From assembly GCF_010183535.1 (NCBI RefSeq), contig NC_071329.1, forward strand, positions 9,796,001-9,860,000: 64,000 nt of DNA, given 5' to 3'. Position 1 is the stretch's first letter; the number at the start of each line of letters is the position of its first letter. Under the pieces are notes generated by a model, which did no database searches, was not told the DNA's origin, and was given only the letters and a program-made list of their open reading frames with translations. The translations under genes and the position numbers were made by a program. The DNA comes from Caenorhabditis remanei. Lineage: Eukaryota > Nematoda > Chromadorea > Rhabditida > Rhabditidae. Positions 36,486 to 50,400 of the stretch are shown one piece after another.

Positions 36486-39400
36486 TCATTTATCGTCATT
36501 AGTTGAGTCTGGAACAAATACTTCTCTTGGAATCAGAGTTTTTTGATTAATCTTTGAGTTTCCAATACAACGGTTTGCACATTTGGAAGTTCGTCCATCT
36601 ATTGACTCCAATGGATATTCGAATAAATTCGTCGATTCTTCTTTGATATATGGTTGCATAGAATGAAATACTGTGAACCAATCTTCGTGGGACTTCTCAG
36701 AATTCATCGACATCTCCTCAAACTTCTGAAGCACAGATTTTAATGTCAGCAGTTTCCCAGAGATTAACAATGTTGAGAGGATCTCATGAATATCCAATAC
36801 ATGTTCTTTCGTTGGTTCTGAAAAAATAGTTACCAGTATAGAACATTTTTTCAAATATTAACTCACCGCTCTGCAAAAACTTTTCCAATATAGATATGCA
36901 CTTTTCACTCAGATCCACACTGTTTTCTTCCTCCAATTCAGAAGCTTTCACCGACTTCCGTATATGGCTTCTAGAAAGTTTCAATATTCCGGGAATATCG
37001 ATTTCATTTGATATTCGAACTTCAGTTGGATGAGGTATTCGTTTCAGATGTTGGATTGAACACGAAGGAATTCGTGGTTCGTTCATTTGAATACGCATAT
37101 CTCGATCATCATCTTCGTCTTGTTCTCGTATATTTGATGATATTGTTTCTGAAATAAAAAATACGATTTCCAGGAAACATTGAACAATTATTACTTTTTG
37201 ATCTCGGATTCACTGGATTTCGGCTGATTTCTTCCTTTCTTCCTATTCCAAACATTTCTTGAACAGCTGTTGCAGCGTCTTTTTTAATTTTACTTTTCAA
37301 TTTTCCGCAAGTTACTCCAACTCCACGAAGATCTTCAACTTTCGGTGATACTTTGGCATATAGCCTCATAGATTCTGATGTTAAAGTTTCGCCTCGATTT
37401 GTCGCTACAGAAAGATTGCATGTTTTCGTAAAAATATCACAAATTCCATGTCCCATAAACTTGGCAGTTTGGAGAGGAGCATCAGCTGATCGCACCTAAT
37501 ATGAGATAAGATTATTCGTTGAAAATTGAAGCTTGAATATCGAATACCATTAATTTTAGAGTTAAAGACCCTGCACTCGTTTTACTATCGGTCAATTTTC
37601 TCTCTAACTCTGTACCAATCGCTGTCATCAGTTGCAACACTTCTTCTTTCTGCAAGTTTCAATTGAACATTTTTGTTTTTATAGTATTTCCTTACTTTTG
37701 TGAATCTGATTCCATAATTAATATCACAGGAAACTGATTTTCTAATCTGAGTTTTCCAGAAATCAACAGGATCTTCTTCGGTTCCGCGACATTGATTGAA
37801 TACTTTTGTAGCTAATTTTGGTCCGAACACCGGAATAAGTTCTCTTTTCGTTTTTTGCTGGAGTTGACTACATTTTGTGATATCGCCTGTAAAACAAGAT
37901 TACATTCTGATCACCCGAGTTTGATGATTACCGAAAAAAGAACTTAATCGGTGCGTCATTTCAAAGCCGACTCCAGGAAGATCTCTGATTCTTTCGTCTG
38001 CCATAAACTCATTCTTTTTTTCTTCAGTAATCCAAAATACTCCATCTGGTTTCGCATGTCTTGTTGCAAGCCGAGCCAATAAACTGGTTGATCCTATTCC
38101 AACACTGGCTGGACATCTTGTCTTCTCCCGTATCACTTTACGAATGTGCTCAGCAAGAGCAGTGGGATCATTTATACCGTATTTCTCACATAAATTGCTC
38201 ATGTTAATATACATTTCATCACAAGAGACAGCACGCAGTTCCAATGTGTAACTGGCCAAAATTTGATAAATTTGACGGCTAACTAACACATAGTCATCAA
38301 ATTGATAAGGAAGAAGCGTCAGTTGAGGACATTTTTGTAAAGCATCTCTCACGAGCATTCCATTTTTCACTCCACAATTTCTAGCTGCGTAACTGCATGA
38401 TGCCACTTCGCTCATACTGTTTGAAACTGTTCCCTGTAGTACGTTTTCATTTATTTATTACTTTCTGGTTACTCACTTTGCTATGCGTGATAGCTACTTC
38501 TTTATCTTTCAAATCCATTCGATCTCTGACAGCCACTGAGACAAAAAAACAATCCAAATCCACATGAAATACCGTATTCCCTAAATTTGTTTTACTCGCT
38601 GCATGTCCTATTTCCCTTAATTCTTCTTCCGCAAAACACTTTTCAGTCATTTTTCCATCCATTTTCAAGTTTGCTACAAAATCTTTCATATCTTGAGCAA
38701 GAGTTGAAATTAAATGTAGCCGACTTCTTGCATAATAATCTCGAATGAAATTCGGATTCCGAGCATCTTGAAACCTGTTTGGACTGGTTATTTCTTTCTC
38801 AGTTACAGTATTAGTAGATCTTGCCGAATTTAAGAATTGTTGCATTTGTCCTTTCTCTTGTGAACCTTTCTCGTATATCAGAAAATCCCGATAATCGAGT
38901 GGTTTTCCTGCGGCAATTCTGTAAGTAATGCTGATATGGTTGCTATAAAAGGCAATGTTTACGATTCGGTAATCCAGTCAGCCTTGATGAAAATCTCTTT
39001 CTCTCTGATTCTGTTAACTTTTGCTGTTGCAATTGAAGAAGCTATTGTGTAAGTGGTGATTCCATGTTGATAATAACAGTGATACTCACCACCATGTGAC
39101 ATCATAAGGTCTCGAATAACAAGGGCTGGAGGCTCTGAAATTATTAAAATTCTGATATGAAGTTTCATTATCTATATAGAACAAACCTGTGTATCCATTT
39201 ACAAACACTGAATATCCTTTCAATGTTTCTGAGACTTTTTCAAATGGTTTAGATTTTTCACTGTTCACTTGATGATTCAACTTCGTAATCTTCATTCTCA
39301 TGTAATCGTTCTGTAAATATATTTATATGTTTTTTACAGAACACGCTAACTGTCTTTCTTACAAAGCTATTTATCTCAAAAGTCTGTCCGTGAATGTTGA

Positions 39401-40095
39401 TAGTTTTCGGTTGATATCGTTGATCTCCAACTTCCGAACTGACTAAACCAACAGGACCATCAATACCGAGAGCGGCAGGAATGGTTGCCGTTTTATAAGA
39501 AGTGGAAGGTTCACATTCTGTAGATTCTACATGACGTTTTCTTGTTGGAATTTCCTTTCCGTCAGGAACATAAACAGGTAACAATATTGCTTCCTCAACT
39601 ATCGTCTCCATATTTTCATCGTCTACTTCTTCATTTTCTTCTCTTTCTCTGGTTGTATCTCCAAATATATCGATACTAACATTTGAAACGTCTTCTTCGT
39701 CTTGTTCTCCCGTTGGTTCAACTTCTCGAAATGATTTCAAAAGATTCGCGAGTGCATCATTTTTTGGTTCTTCGTCTCTCTCCTCTTCGTCTTCACTTGA
39801 ATCTAGCATTCGACTGATAGTATCATCTAAATCCACTCTACCCTCTCCAAAACTAATATCATCTTCGACTAAAACTGTGTCGTTTGCTCGATTCTCGATG
39901 ACCGTCACTTGTTCATCTTCAACAAATCCATCCAGAGATTCCTTAAAACAATCTTTTTAGAAATCAATAATTATGAAATACTTCATCTGGAGCAATTATT
40001 GCTTCACTTCGTCTCCGAACAGCTGATGGTGTTGGAATAAAGTTTTCGAAGGAATCATTAAAATGGTCATCGGAAAAAGGGTCCGGAGACATCAT
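36486..40095 (-). CDS. rev-1: DNA repair protein REV1, Y-family translesion dCMP transferase
   Basis: Inserts dCMP opposite abasic and bulky lesions and scaffolds other translesion polymerases. The eleven exons (minus) are 39982-40095, 39363-39941, 39187-39310, 38963-39134, 38477-38918, 37932-38433, 37696-37886, 37548-37649, 37195-37495, 36867-37148 and 36486-36817, encoding 1046 aa. An acidic N-terminus is followed by a BRCT domain at about 245-340 (GYSVFVNGYT, HGGEYHCYY, KADWITES). The catalytic core has FHVDLDCFFVSV (first metal ligands, about 447-458) and SCDE (D549, E550). A little-finger region follows, then a C-terminal helical domain of the type that recruits Rev7 and other polymerases. 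Two ATGs are adjacent at the start; the upstream one was used. The size and domain order match REV1. It lies upstream of the BTB gene and downstream of ptc-1 on the same strand. Confidence 0.94.
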
Positions 40096-41122
40096 AGTTC
40101 ATCATAAGTGCTTTCAATTATGTTTTCCTTTTTTTAAACTGTTTTGTGACCGAACATTAGCAAAACCTCGTCCCGGGGTCTCGGATTGTTGTTTTATTAA
40201 TATTCAATTTTTGAACTGAAATAACAATTTTTGTAGAGAAGGAACTATCCACCCTGTCAAGATAATTTTATTTTGAATCTGTAAATCACCTTTCTGACAA
40301 TAAGATCATTATTCCATTTTCATGTTAGAAAAAGGTTTATTCATCCGAAAAAATTCGAGAGAAAGTTTGGGGTTGGGCAAAGGAAACAATAAAAATCAAG
40401 GGGGACAAGTAAACAATCTTGGCTTGTGCTAATAAAATAATTAAAATCCCAAAGTTTGCTGAGATCATTCACAGAGGGGAACAAAAAACGGCAGAAAAAG
40501 ACCAAATGGGTGCAAAGGGAGAGAATACGAAAAGATGAACGATACAGCTAAATAGTTATAAATAACAAAGCTTTTATGGTTCATCTTTTTTGGAATATCT
40601 ATCATCCACATCTCTTTTCGATAAAGAACTTGGCAATCAATATCAAAAAAAGATGGTGGTGGCGCCAAAAATAGTCTTCGATATGAGTGCGAGAAAAGAA
40701 GAGATGGGGGAAAATACTATGATGGTAAAGCTTTATATTCGTTTGAAACCGCGCGAAGTCAAGTTTTTTTTTTCAGTTTTTGAAGGTGTTAATTGAGTGC
40801 TAGAGAAGATTGGAGTGTGTCAAAATAATGATTGATTCTATAGTGATTATGTTAATTAGCTAGTTTTCTTCTTATACCGAGTTTAATTAACATAAACAGC
40901 TATAAAGATGTTATGCGAGAAAGGGGGAGTTTCACCAGAAGTGTGTAATCGACCGTTAGAAAAAAGAAATGACAAATAATAATTTAGAAGAAAATATGAC
41001 AACGAAACATTGAGAAAAGAGATTAGTTCACAATGCTTGGCATTCATCAGAAAGAAATTTACCCATTTTTACATTTGTGTGTAAGTATGATGTGCTCCAG
41101 ACTTCGGAACAAACTCCTATGG
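40096..41122. other. Intergenic region between ptc-1 3' end and rev-1 5' end
   Basis: About 1 kb of AT-rich sequence with no exon I can support. It contains the ptc-1 3' UTR and the rev-1 promoter. Confidence 0.6.
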
Positions 41123-44100
41123 TTATACGACTGGAAGCCGGCGTGATGTGTTATTTCCGCTCGATTGTGTCCCGCGTGTTCCTCCTGACGTCCTACTTGG
41201 AGGAGCTTGCCTGGAGTACATTACAAGGCCGCTCGGCTCATCATCCTCATCAGAATCATCACCGCCTGATCGTGATGAATTCAAGTTTTTTGGCAATGGT
41301 GGTGGCAAAGCGAGTGTCGTTTTCCCGTCGGCAGGTGAGATCTACAATTACAAAATGAGTAATTAAAATTCGAATATCAATGATTCTTACTTCTCGTTTT
41401 GGACCAAACCAAGATAACAGAACTGGAAGTAAAATAAGACCATTGATAATTCCTGTTGCAATTAGAGCAGTCATAACAATGAAAAAATATTTGACAACAA
41501 ATCTGAAAAAAATAATTCAAACTGAGTTTGAAACCGAGTTACTCACTCGAATTCTGAAAATCCAAGCATCAAGATACCAAGCAATGTGGAGAAGGATCCG
41601 TGAATAACCGGGACAAATACTCGATCGACAGCTGATGACGTCCGTTGAGCTCTAGTTCCAAGTGCTGTCAAGAAGGAAACGACAACATGAACGGTGAATT
41701 CGACTCCGATTCCAACCGCAGTGATAAGTGTTACTGCTGATACTGGATTGAGTTTGATTCCGACGAGTCCCATGAACCCAGCAAGTTCGCATGTCATGAT
41801 TCCAAGAATGCAAACTACCATAGCCGCTGCCCATGGATTGAAAAGAAGCACCGAGATTACACAGAAGACGGAAATCGTGATAATCGAAATAGCTTGCATG
41901 AGATTGCCAGTTAAGAAAAGATACTGCTCCCAGAATGTGAAAGCAATTCCTTGAGGGAAGTTTGGCAATTTTAGTTCGTTGAATCTTTCACAAACGTCTC
42001 TAATCTCCTTGATAGCTTTCACAATTACTGTCGTGTCCGTGAGACCAGTCAAGTAGAATGGAATCTGCGAGTAGACAAGCGGTTTTGCAGCTGGAATGTA
42101 GTTCTCGGTGTGATTCTTCATTAAAGTCCATTTTGGTGGTGTTGGGAAGAATGAAGCTTGCGAAACGTAGTACATCATGTGATCGACATTGTACCAAGCG
42201 GTCAAATAGTTGTAAAAACCATCATAATTGATCATTCCGCTGGCATCGACTAGGCGAATCCTTCCAACTCGTCCAGCACACTCGTATAATTCACCATGAG
42301 AGCACATCAGCGCATGAGCAATACGAGCATCTTCAGAGACGTTGTTTCCGATAATGGTTCCAGTTGCCAGATCGAAAGACCCTTTAGCAAGTTCTTCATC
42401 GAAACCACGTTGTATGCTAATCAACCAATCTCTCATCAATCCTAGCCAGTACTTCTCTGATGGTTCTTGGTGTTTGTTCTTGATGATAAATTTGGAAGCT
42501 CCCATTGATATACGATAGTTTTCGATTTGACGTTGCTGAAGGGCATAGTCAATATTCGGTCCTTTGATAACCGCGAACATTGGATAGAAACTGAAATGAG
42601 AACACATTGGTGAAATAAAGAATTGAAACAATCAAGTACCTGAAATATTTGTCTCTGGCTCTCAAAAATTGAGCTGGAGCTGTGTGCTCAGGTAGGACAT
42701 CGCCGAGTTCCAAACCAAGAGTCGACTGTTGCATTCCATAAATCGAAGCAGCGAGCAGTGTAAGACAACCAATAATAACAGCAACTTTACAAGCTGGCCT
42801 CGAGATTAATGGAATGTAATAATATCTAATGAATGCATGAAGTGAGTATGGAGCTGGATCGTCGCTGGAAGCCATTTGGGCTTGTGTAATTCCGTCGAAC
42901 TGTTGCATAATAGAAGCTTCTGATGGAGCTCCAATAATACGTTTGTTTTGAATCTTTGGCTTCGAAATCATAGAATACGACTCTTCACGAGTGTCCCCAT
43001 ACAAACAACATAGCAAATCACGGCGTTGAGCTTTCTTTCTTCGAAGATCGATTGAAATGATCGCTGGATAGATGGTAAGGATTGCGATGAAATTGAACGT
43101 GAGCAAGATACTTGATTGAGCACAGAATGATCGGAGTGCAGGAATTGGCAGTAACGTTCCAGTGAGGAACGAAAGGATATTGTTAATTGAAGTACACAGA
43201 ATCGACATTCCAGTTTCTCTCATCAATATCGCCATCTCCGCATGTCCTCCGGCAAGTTTCACGACGTCACGGTAGTTATGCAACAACATGAACATATTAT
43301 CAACACCGATTCCAAGAGTGAGGAATGGGACAATCTGTGTTGTAGCAGCATTGAATTCGATTCCAAACCACGTGGCAAGACCGAGTCCAGCAACTGAAGC
43401 AAATGTCACGACTAATACTCCAGCAAGAGCAAGTCCCATCGAAGATTCTGTAGCTGGAAGACAATTGTCAAAACGAGCTTGAGTGACGATGGCATAAGCA
43501 AGCATAAGAGCATATCCAGCGAAGATGATAGTGTAGTTGAATTGACAGAATTCCTCAAGCATATCAGCGATTGAGGTAGAAGCAAGTGGATGCAATGTTC
43601 TTCTCTCATTTCCATGTTCATCAAAGTTGGCTACATGGGTATATATAGACTTCGTGAAGTTCCTCTGCCATGCTTGAAGTACTTTTTCAGCAGCTGTCTT
43701 ATTCCAAATCGAGTAGTCCAATCCAGGTTTCATGGGTTTTCTTCCTGGTTTTTGTTGGAATCGAAGGAATACATCATCCGGGCTAGCAACGAGAAATACT
43801 GATTGAAGAGCATCGGCTCCTGTGAGATTTCCTGGCGTTTTCTCACGACGAGGATTTCCAAGAATCATATCTTCTGGCCAATGAAGGACGTTCGATGCGA
43901 ATCCGCTACATCCACCAGTCATTTCAGCTGCATAATTGACATTTTTTGGATACATATCTTCAGTCATGACTTCCGCCCACTTGTCTCTGTTCTGTTTCAA
44001 CCATTCGAAAGCGGACTTTCGGTACTTCTGACAATCTGGAAATAAAATAAGTGTATGAAATACATAGTGTTAAGATGGAGGTTACTCACGTTCTTTCAAC

Positions 44101-47100
44101 TCTCGGTCTTTTCGCTTTTGAATTTCCTCTGGTGATTGTGTAGTTGCTGGGAGAATGGGAGAATCATCGATTGTTGTAGGAATATCCGCTGGAACAGCTC
44201 CTTCAACAACTGGAATCGAATCAGCTGGTTGAGCTGGATGAATCATTTGCGCATCTATGTCAGTTTCTCTCTTCTTTCTGCCGAACCATGAAAACCAATC
44301 AGAACCTTCTTCTTCTTTTTTCTTCTCTTCAACGATATCCGTTCCGTATTTTTGTGCAGTCTCCCGAATTTTATCGATGTATGGACACACGTCGAAATGG
44401 TTTTTGGCCATCGGTGGACACTCGTGATCGAGCGGATCTATACAAGGGCGATCCATATATCCATGACCAACTCCAGCTCGTTCAAAGAAAGTATAATGAG
44501 ATCCGAGATTGAACGTCCGATGAATCTCACCAATAACTTTGATGGGATCAAAATCTGACCAACGGATCATATCATTGTCAGGTAGAGAACTTATAAACGC
44601 TCCCAAAGGTCCAAGACTTTTTTTAGGAAGGGGTGGATTTGGACCAAGTGCTTTCGCTCCTTCCCAGAAGCAGTCGATTGGAGTAATCCAAATGCATGGA
44701 ACGATCCTGTCGATTACATCATCGATGTTAGCAGCGGCAGATCCTGGATCAACAGCTGGGGGAGCCGGTTTGAAACAGAGATCGGATAGGGACCAGTCAC
44801 TGAAAAATACTCGTTATTTTTGGAAAGAAAGGCGATGTAAAAAAAAATCTTAGATGCAGAAAACACTAGAAACCTTTTTGGTACATTAAAAAATTTAAAC
44901 TACGATATGATAATTTGATTCTTCGTTCAAATTGACTTACACTCCGTGAACAGATACATTGAAACTCGCAATATGCCTCATTATCTCAACATGTTTAAGA
45001 AGTGGTTGTTGATCCAATGCATTTTGTCCTTCGAATTCGGGTGTTTGAATCAAAACTTGATATCCACCACCTAGCCCATTTTCTTTCGGTAGCTCAGTTC
45101 CAGTGTTGTTAGCTTCCTCTTTCATCAGTTTTTTCATGTTCGGCAAAAAGTTTAGTTCTTCATCTAACCGTCCACCTTGTGCTACCCATAACTTCACAAT
45201 GTCAGTCTCGATTTTCACGTATTGCAGCCCGAAGCAACAAAATGCGAATATCAAGGAGATGGTGATGATGATGGACCAAGCATTCCGATGAACGGCATTT
45301 CCCAAAGCGAATAGAAGCTTTTGGATTAAACTTCTGGAGTAGAGAGCATATCGATTACCCGTCGCTTTTCCCTGAAAAAACAGATTTATAACACTTTGAT
45401 TCAATAGTTGAGTTCTCATTTATCCTACTCTATTTTTTTCTTTTCACAAATATTATTCGCCTCCATTTTCACGGGGTTATCCATCAAAACTGCATAACCT
45501 CACTTTTCGTTATATCACGTTTTTCTCCTCATGCCTTCCAACATCTGTTCTTTCCGTCCCATTACACCCCTCTTTTCCTTGTCATTCAATACTTTCAAGT
45601 CACCCCGTTTTCTCAAAAAAACTTGGCAACTTTTTTGCTTCTTCTCGTTTCATCATTTCACGTTTGATGAGTTGAGCACGTAGAGTGAAAAACTGAAGAA
45701 TTCGATGAACACAACTGGACAAAGGTATTTTTTAGGCTACTTTCTCAAATTTCAGAAGACTTCAAATTTTCTATTTGTACAATGGCAGTAGCGAAAGTGT
45801 GGTCTGAGCAATTTGATCAATTTACCCATGGCGATCATCTTTCATCGTTTTTCATGTACTTTCAAATAAAAACGCCCTGCATCCGGAGTGAATGGGACGT
45901 AAATTAGGAAGACAGAGTTGAGACAATTGCAAGGTCGTCAGTGACTCATTTCAACCCACTCGTTGAGAATAGAGACTCATAAACCACGATATGTCCTTGG
46001 GATTCGCCTCTTAAACCCGATGATATGGTGTCGGAAAATGAGGAACAAAGAATGAATGGCGCCAGATGGGCGGTCGATTGTATCTAAACCGCATGAAAAA
46101 TTCTCCAAAAGTCCTTTTGAGCGCTTGATATTTACTAGCTTCATGCGTCATTGATTTAATCATTATAACTTGGAAAAACCAACTCCAAAAACTAGAACAC
46201 ATATGTGTGCAAGCGAGGATTAAACATACAAATTTCAAAAATTTGAATAGTATCCCAGCAATTAGTATCTCTGCTCTCGGCGTTTCTCATCAATCATCCC
46301 TCAAATTGAAAACCAATTCGAAACACCATTTCTTTTTTCTTTCCATTTCTACCAGTTTTATGTCGAGTGTGCCTTTCCGAGATGGGAAAATGGGTGGTCG
46401 AAAAGATAGAAGAAAGGAAGGAAGAATAGAGAAAAGGAAGGCTCCTAATTCAACTACTAGTAGTATGTGCCCTTCGAATGAAAAAGATCTTTCCGAATTG
46501 GTCTACACGAACAATTCAATGAATACTCTTGCGAGATTTTATAAAGTATCAGTAGAGTCGAAAACTATGAGTGGCAGTTGGGTGGGAAATTGACTTTGCG
46601 GAAATGCAAAACTGTGTAAATATGTGTATGCAAAGTGGAATGGAGAGAGGAGAATTGAGTAGAATGAACACTTCAACTACGCTTCCGTTTTCATTCATTT
46701 GCCGCTAAAGTGAGTAATTTAACGCCAAGTCAAACTTTCAAAGCTTCTCCGAAGTTTTAAAAAATTTGAACTTCGAGATTAACAACCTAATGAAAAAACC
46801 CCCTTTTCAGTCGTAATGTGTTTCATTCCTCTACAGCAAATGTTTCCTAACCAACGAATAGATAATTGTCTTCTGTTGAACCACTAACCGGATTTTATCT
46901 TCGTACTGTGAAAAATGAGAACAGAGTCTAAGAATGCAGAAAATAATGAGTTTTGGGTACTACAATCGTTATTTTTTCTTCGAAAGCACACTTTCTTACC
47001 CGATTTATTTGTTGCAGGCACAAATCGGCATCGCACCATGAGGGCCTAGCTCGAAACTCCCGCTTCCATCGATCGTTGTAATCGGCAGATGATGATTGTC

Positions 47101-47414
47101 CAACGAGGTATCGGTCCAGAAACTGAATCGATAGATGTTTCAGTCAGGTAATTTTCCAAAGAAAAATAAAATCGACTTACTCTTGTGAGGATATTTCCGG
47201 TTCTTTCGTTTTCTGCGTAGTCCTCGTTTTCGTCGTATGCTTCATACAAGTCTTCATCTTCTGGTGCTGCAATAAATTGCCATTAAAACATATACTCGTA
47301 ACCAATTAAATTTAAAAAATTACCTAAATTTAACAAGTGTTGAGCCGATCTGTTGTTGTAATTGCCGACATTCGGGGATCGTTTTGCCCCGGGCGGCTCC
47401 AGAAGCGTGAGCAT
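41123..47414 (-). CDS. ptc-1: Patched-related membrane protein
   Basis: Patched proteins are 12-pass RND-fold transporters that move sterols. C. elegans PTC-1 is known for a germline cytokinesis role without a Smoothened partner. The nine exons (minus) are 47324-47414, 47181-47266, 47000-47122, 44941-45371, 44090-44799, 42640-44035, 41547-42590, 41391-41502 and 41123-41341, about 1403 aa. The diagnostic N-terminal [20 protein letters not shown] is present. A sterol-sensing domain lies around 640-830, with the proton-path motif GIGVDNMF in TM4 and a matching GIGVEF in TM10. The second extracellular loop and the last helices end in a Pro/Ser-rich, acidic tail. The ATG at 47414 is inside an open exon that continues to a TTTTCAG at 47451; the length then agrees with worm PTC-1, so a spliced leader probably joins at 47450. 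Confidence 0.94.
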
Positions 47415-47450
47415 TGCTGCCGACTTGTCAGGTCTTACAGGCAGCGCTGA

Positions 47451-50400
47451 CTGAAAACAGAAACAAAAATGGAGCGAAAACTTTGCAAACGTAATGGCCA
47501 AAGTCAAAAAAACGTGGAGGCCGCCAACGGTGCTTAATTCAAAAAATGTGTGAGAATGAGTGGCGTATGAGATGAAAGAGAACGAGGAAATAACGGAGAA
47601 AAAAGAGAAACCTCGCGCTCACTTGTGTGTTCGCGGGTGACGGTAGAAAGGGCGTAGAGCAAATATTGTGCGGGTCAAACACGACTTTTAATAGTTTTTT
47701 GAAAGTAATTGTTGCTATGAAAAATTTACAGTTCTTATTTTAAGTCGAGAGCGCAAAGAGAAAACTAGAAAGCTAATTTAAGTTGAACAACTATTTTCTT
47801 GAATTAACGGCTAAATTCTCAAAATTCCACTTGTTTCTGTACGCAAACACTGACACGTTATTATACACAAATATATTTGATTTTACAGTATACTGCAGTA
47901 TTATAAAATTATTTAAAAAACAACTCCTTGAGGGGGCAAATGAATACTCCAAAAAAAGTTATCTGCGCGAAAAGCGGAACAGAATGGAAGATAAAATGTC
48001 AGTGTGTGGTGTCCTCTACGACGGCCGCAATGGATCGGGTTTAGAGACGTGAAATTGAGAATCGAACTCGTAAAACGGAGGCAAAAGAAGACAGGATAGT
48101 GGGGCGCCGCGACGGAGACCCAAAGAAAATAAGAACAGAATGAGGAAAATAGGGAAATAATTCAAAAAGTCGGAATTTCTTTAAAAGAGGGTCAGCTGAT
48201 TGGAGCACGTCACTGATAAGAGGGTTGGAGGGTATCGAAATTGATAATACAGGTCATAAATTTTGTTAGAAAAAGTAAGAGGGAAAAGTTTTGTTGATCA
48301 ATCATGCGACGAATCGGTAAATTCCATGAGCAAATAGTAGAAAAAATGTGTGGTGTCATATATAGGCGAGTTTCATTTTCATAGAATTTTCGGACCAAAA
48401 GTATTCGAGACTCAAGAAAATAGACCAAACATAGCTGGAGGCAGAGAGGGGAACGATGCGAAAAACAGAAAAAGCAACAAGCGAAAAGAGGGATAAGCAA
48501 CGAGACGACGACCACAACATCTTTTTTCCTCTTTTTGCCGACTGAGAAGGGACGGAGAAAGAGGAGATGGATAGAATAGAATGAGGAGAGAAGCAGAAGA
48601 ATGGGTGGGATGAGGGATACGGACGCCATATAGAGAAGCAGACATGACGAACATGTGGCGGAGTGGGAGCAGCGGTGAGAAGAGGTGACTAATGGATGGA
48701 GAGCCAAGATATTACATGAGGTTTTTGAAAAAAAGAAAGAGATATAGTGATTGGAATGTCACTGGTTGACTTTTGTTTTTTTTTTGAGTGAAGAGAGAAG
48801 ATCAGAAAAACCTGAAGATTTGAGAGTAGGTCAAATCTGAGAAGAGTCGATATTCCAAACAAAAACTTTGCAAAATCAAAAGAACAGGTCTGCAGCATTA
48901 TCCATTCAAGAATTGGTAGAAAAATGAGATAGAAAACAGAAACAAACCTTCTTATTTTCATTATTTGGCCATTTCTAAACATGTACTTTTGAGTGGGAGT
49001 CTGATTGAATGCGTCATTTGGTAAATATTACTTCAGGTACAGTATCTCTTTACTTTTTGTCGCTCCTGGCAACATGGGAAAGAATAATGAAGAAATAAAT
49101 AAGAAGCTGGAAAATATGAAAACTTATTGAAATTCAGAAACCCTGGTCCAAACGAAATGAATAATTCAATAAAATTCTCATTTCTACTAGAAATCGTTAT
49201 TTGTTTGTTTCCGCGGAGGAAGCCAGGATGATTCATAGCATTTTCTCATATAGATACTGTTATCTCTTTCAACTTTTTTTATCTTTTCAAAATAATTTTT
49301 TGAACCGAAAATAAATGGACAATGAATGAATCATAGCATCTCCCGTCATGATCGGAATATATACAATTCTTGATGTTACGAAGAATAGAGAGTGAAGAGA
49401 AAACCCGGGAGTGAGTCACCAAGTTGGGAAAAAATGGCGTACGTGGTATTACGAAATTTACAGAGAATACCCCATAATCACTGAGCACGATATTTAGATG
49501 GGTAAGGTGACACGAGACGGAAGTCGCAGTTTTTTGGTATTCAAGTCTAGACGATTTTGTGTTCAAAATGACAACAGAATACAATTTCAGGAACCAATGA
49601 ACCGGAAAATTGGATTTAAAGTTTAGAGATTACATATTATTGAGTTGAAGTAGTGAACTTGCTATGCAAATAATTCAGATTATCAGTATTCAATATAGTC
49701 ACCAAAATAGATTTCCTGTAGGTAATCAAATCAAGCAAAAGCCATGGCAACTGCATAGTGGTACGAATAAATCATTCCGAACGCCTTGGAAATAGAAAAA
49801 AAGAAGAAAAGAAATAATGTTATTCTTGAAGAAAGCCGCTCAATTTCCGGTCAATCTGCCCGTGGATGAAGTAGAAAATCCAACATTTTTCCTCTCCGTG
49901 AGCGATTTCTTCCTCTATAAAAAACATATTCCCATTTGATGTGGTCTCCTATTTTTAGAAGTGAAAACGGAAACAAAATTGGGTCTGGAAAGAAACTTGA
50001 TATTATATTTGAAAAAATGAACAGCAGACCAATTCGCATAAAACGTAGTACTTTTCGTAATGAGTCTATCGAGTGAGTGGACCAAAGCTCCTCCTTCTCT
50101 TTTTGCAACTACCGTAATCCACCGTAATAATGTCCTAATTCCCACTCCATTTAACATTTCCTGGTCTCACCACGAATGGCGCCATTTCGAAGAAACGGTT
50201 CTAAACCGTCGCGCAAACACATTCTTCTCGCTTCTTCTTCTTCTTCACTCTTTTACAAATCACAGATTATCGTCCCATTCGTTTTAAAAACTGCACAGTT
50301 TAGCACACTCAGTGTTTACTCATGACCCCTAAATGAAGAGAATCGAACACTTTGAACCAAAAGGATCGGAAACGAAATAAGAGAAGAAGAAGCAACATTC

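Noticed and set aside
46207..46593. 128-codon plus-strand frame within a ptc-1 intron
   Set aside because: It lies antisense in a well-defined ptc-1 intron, with no splice sites and a composition that follows local bias.
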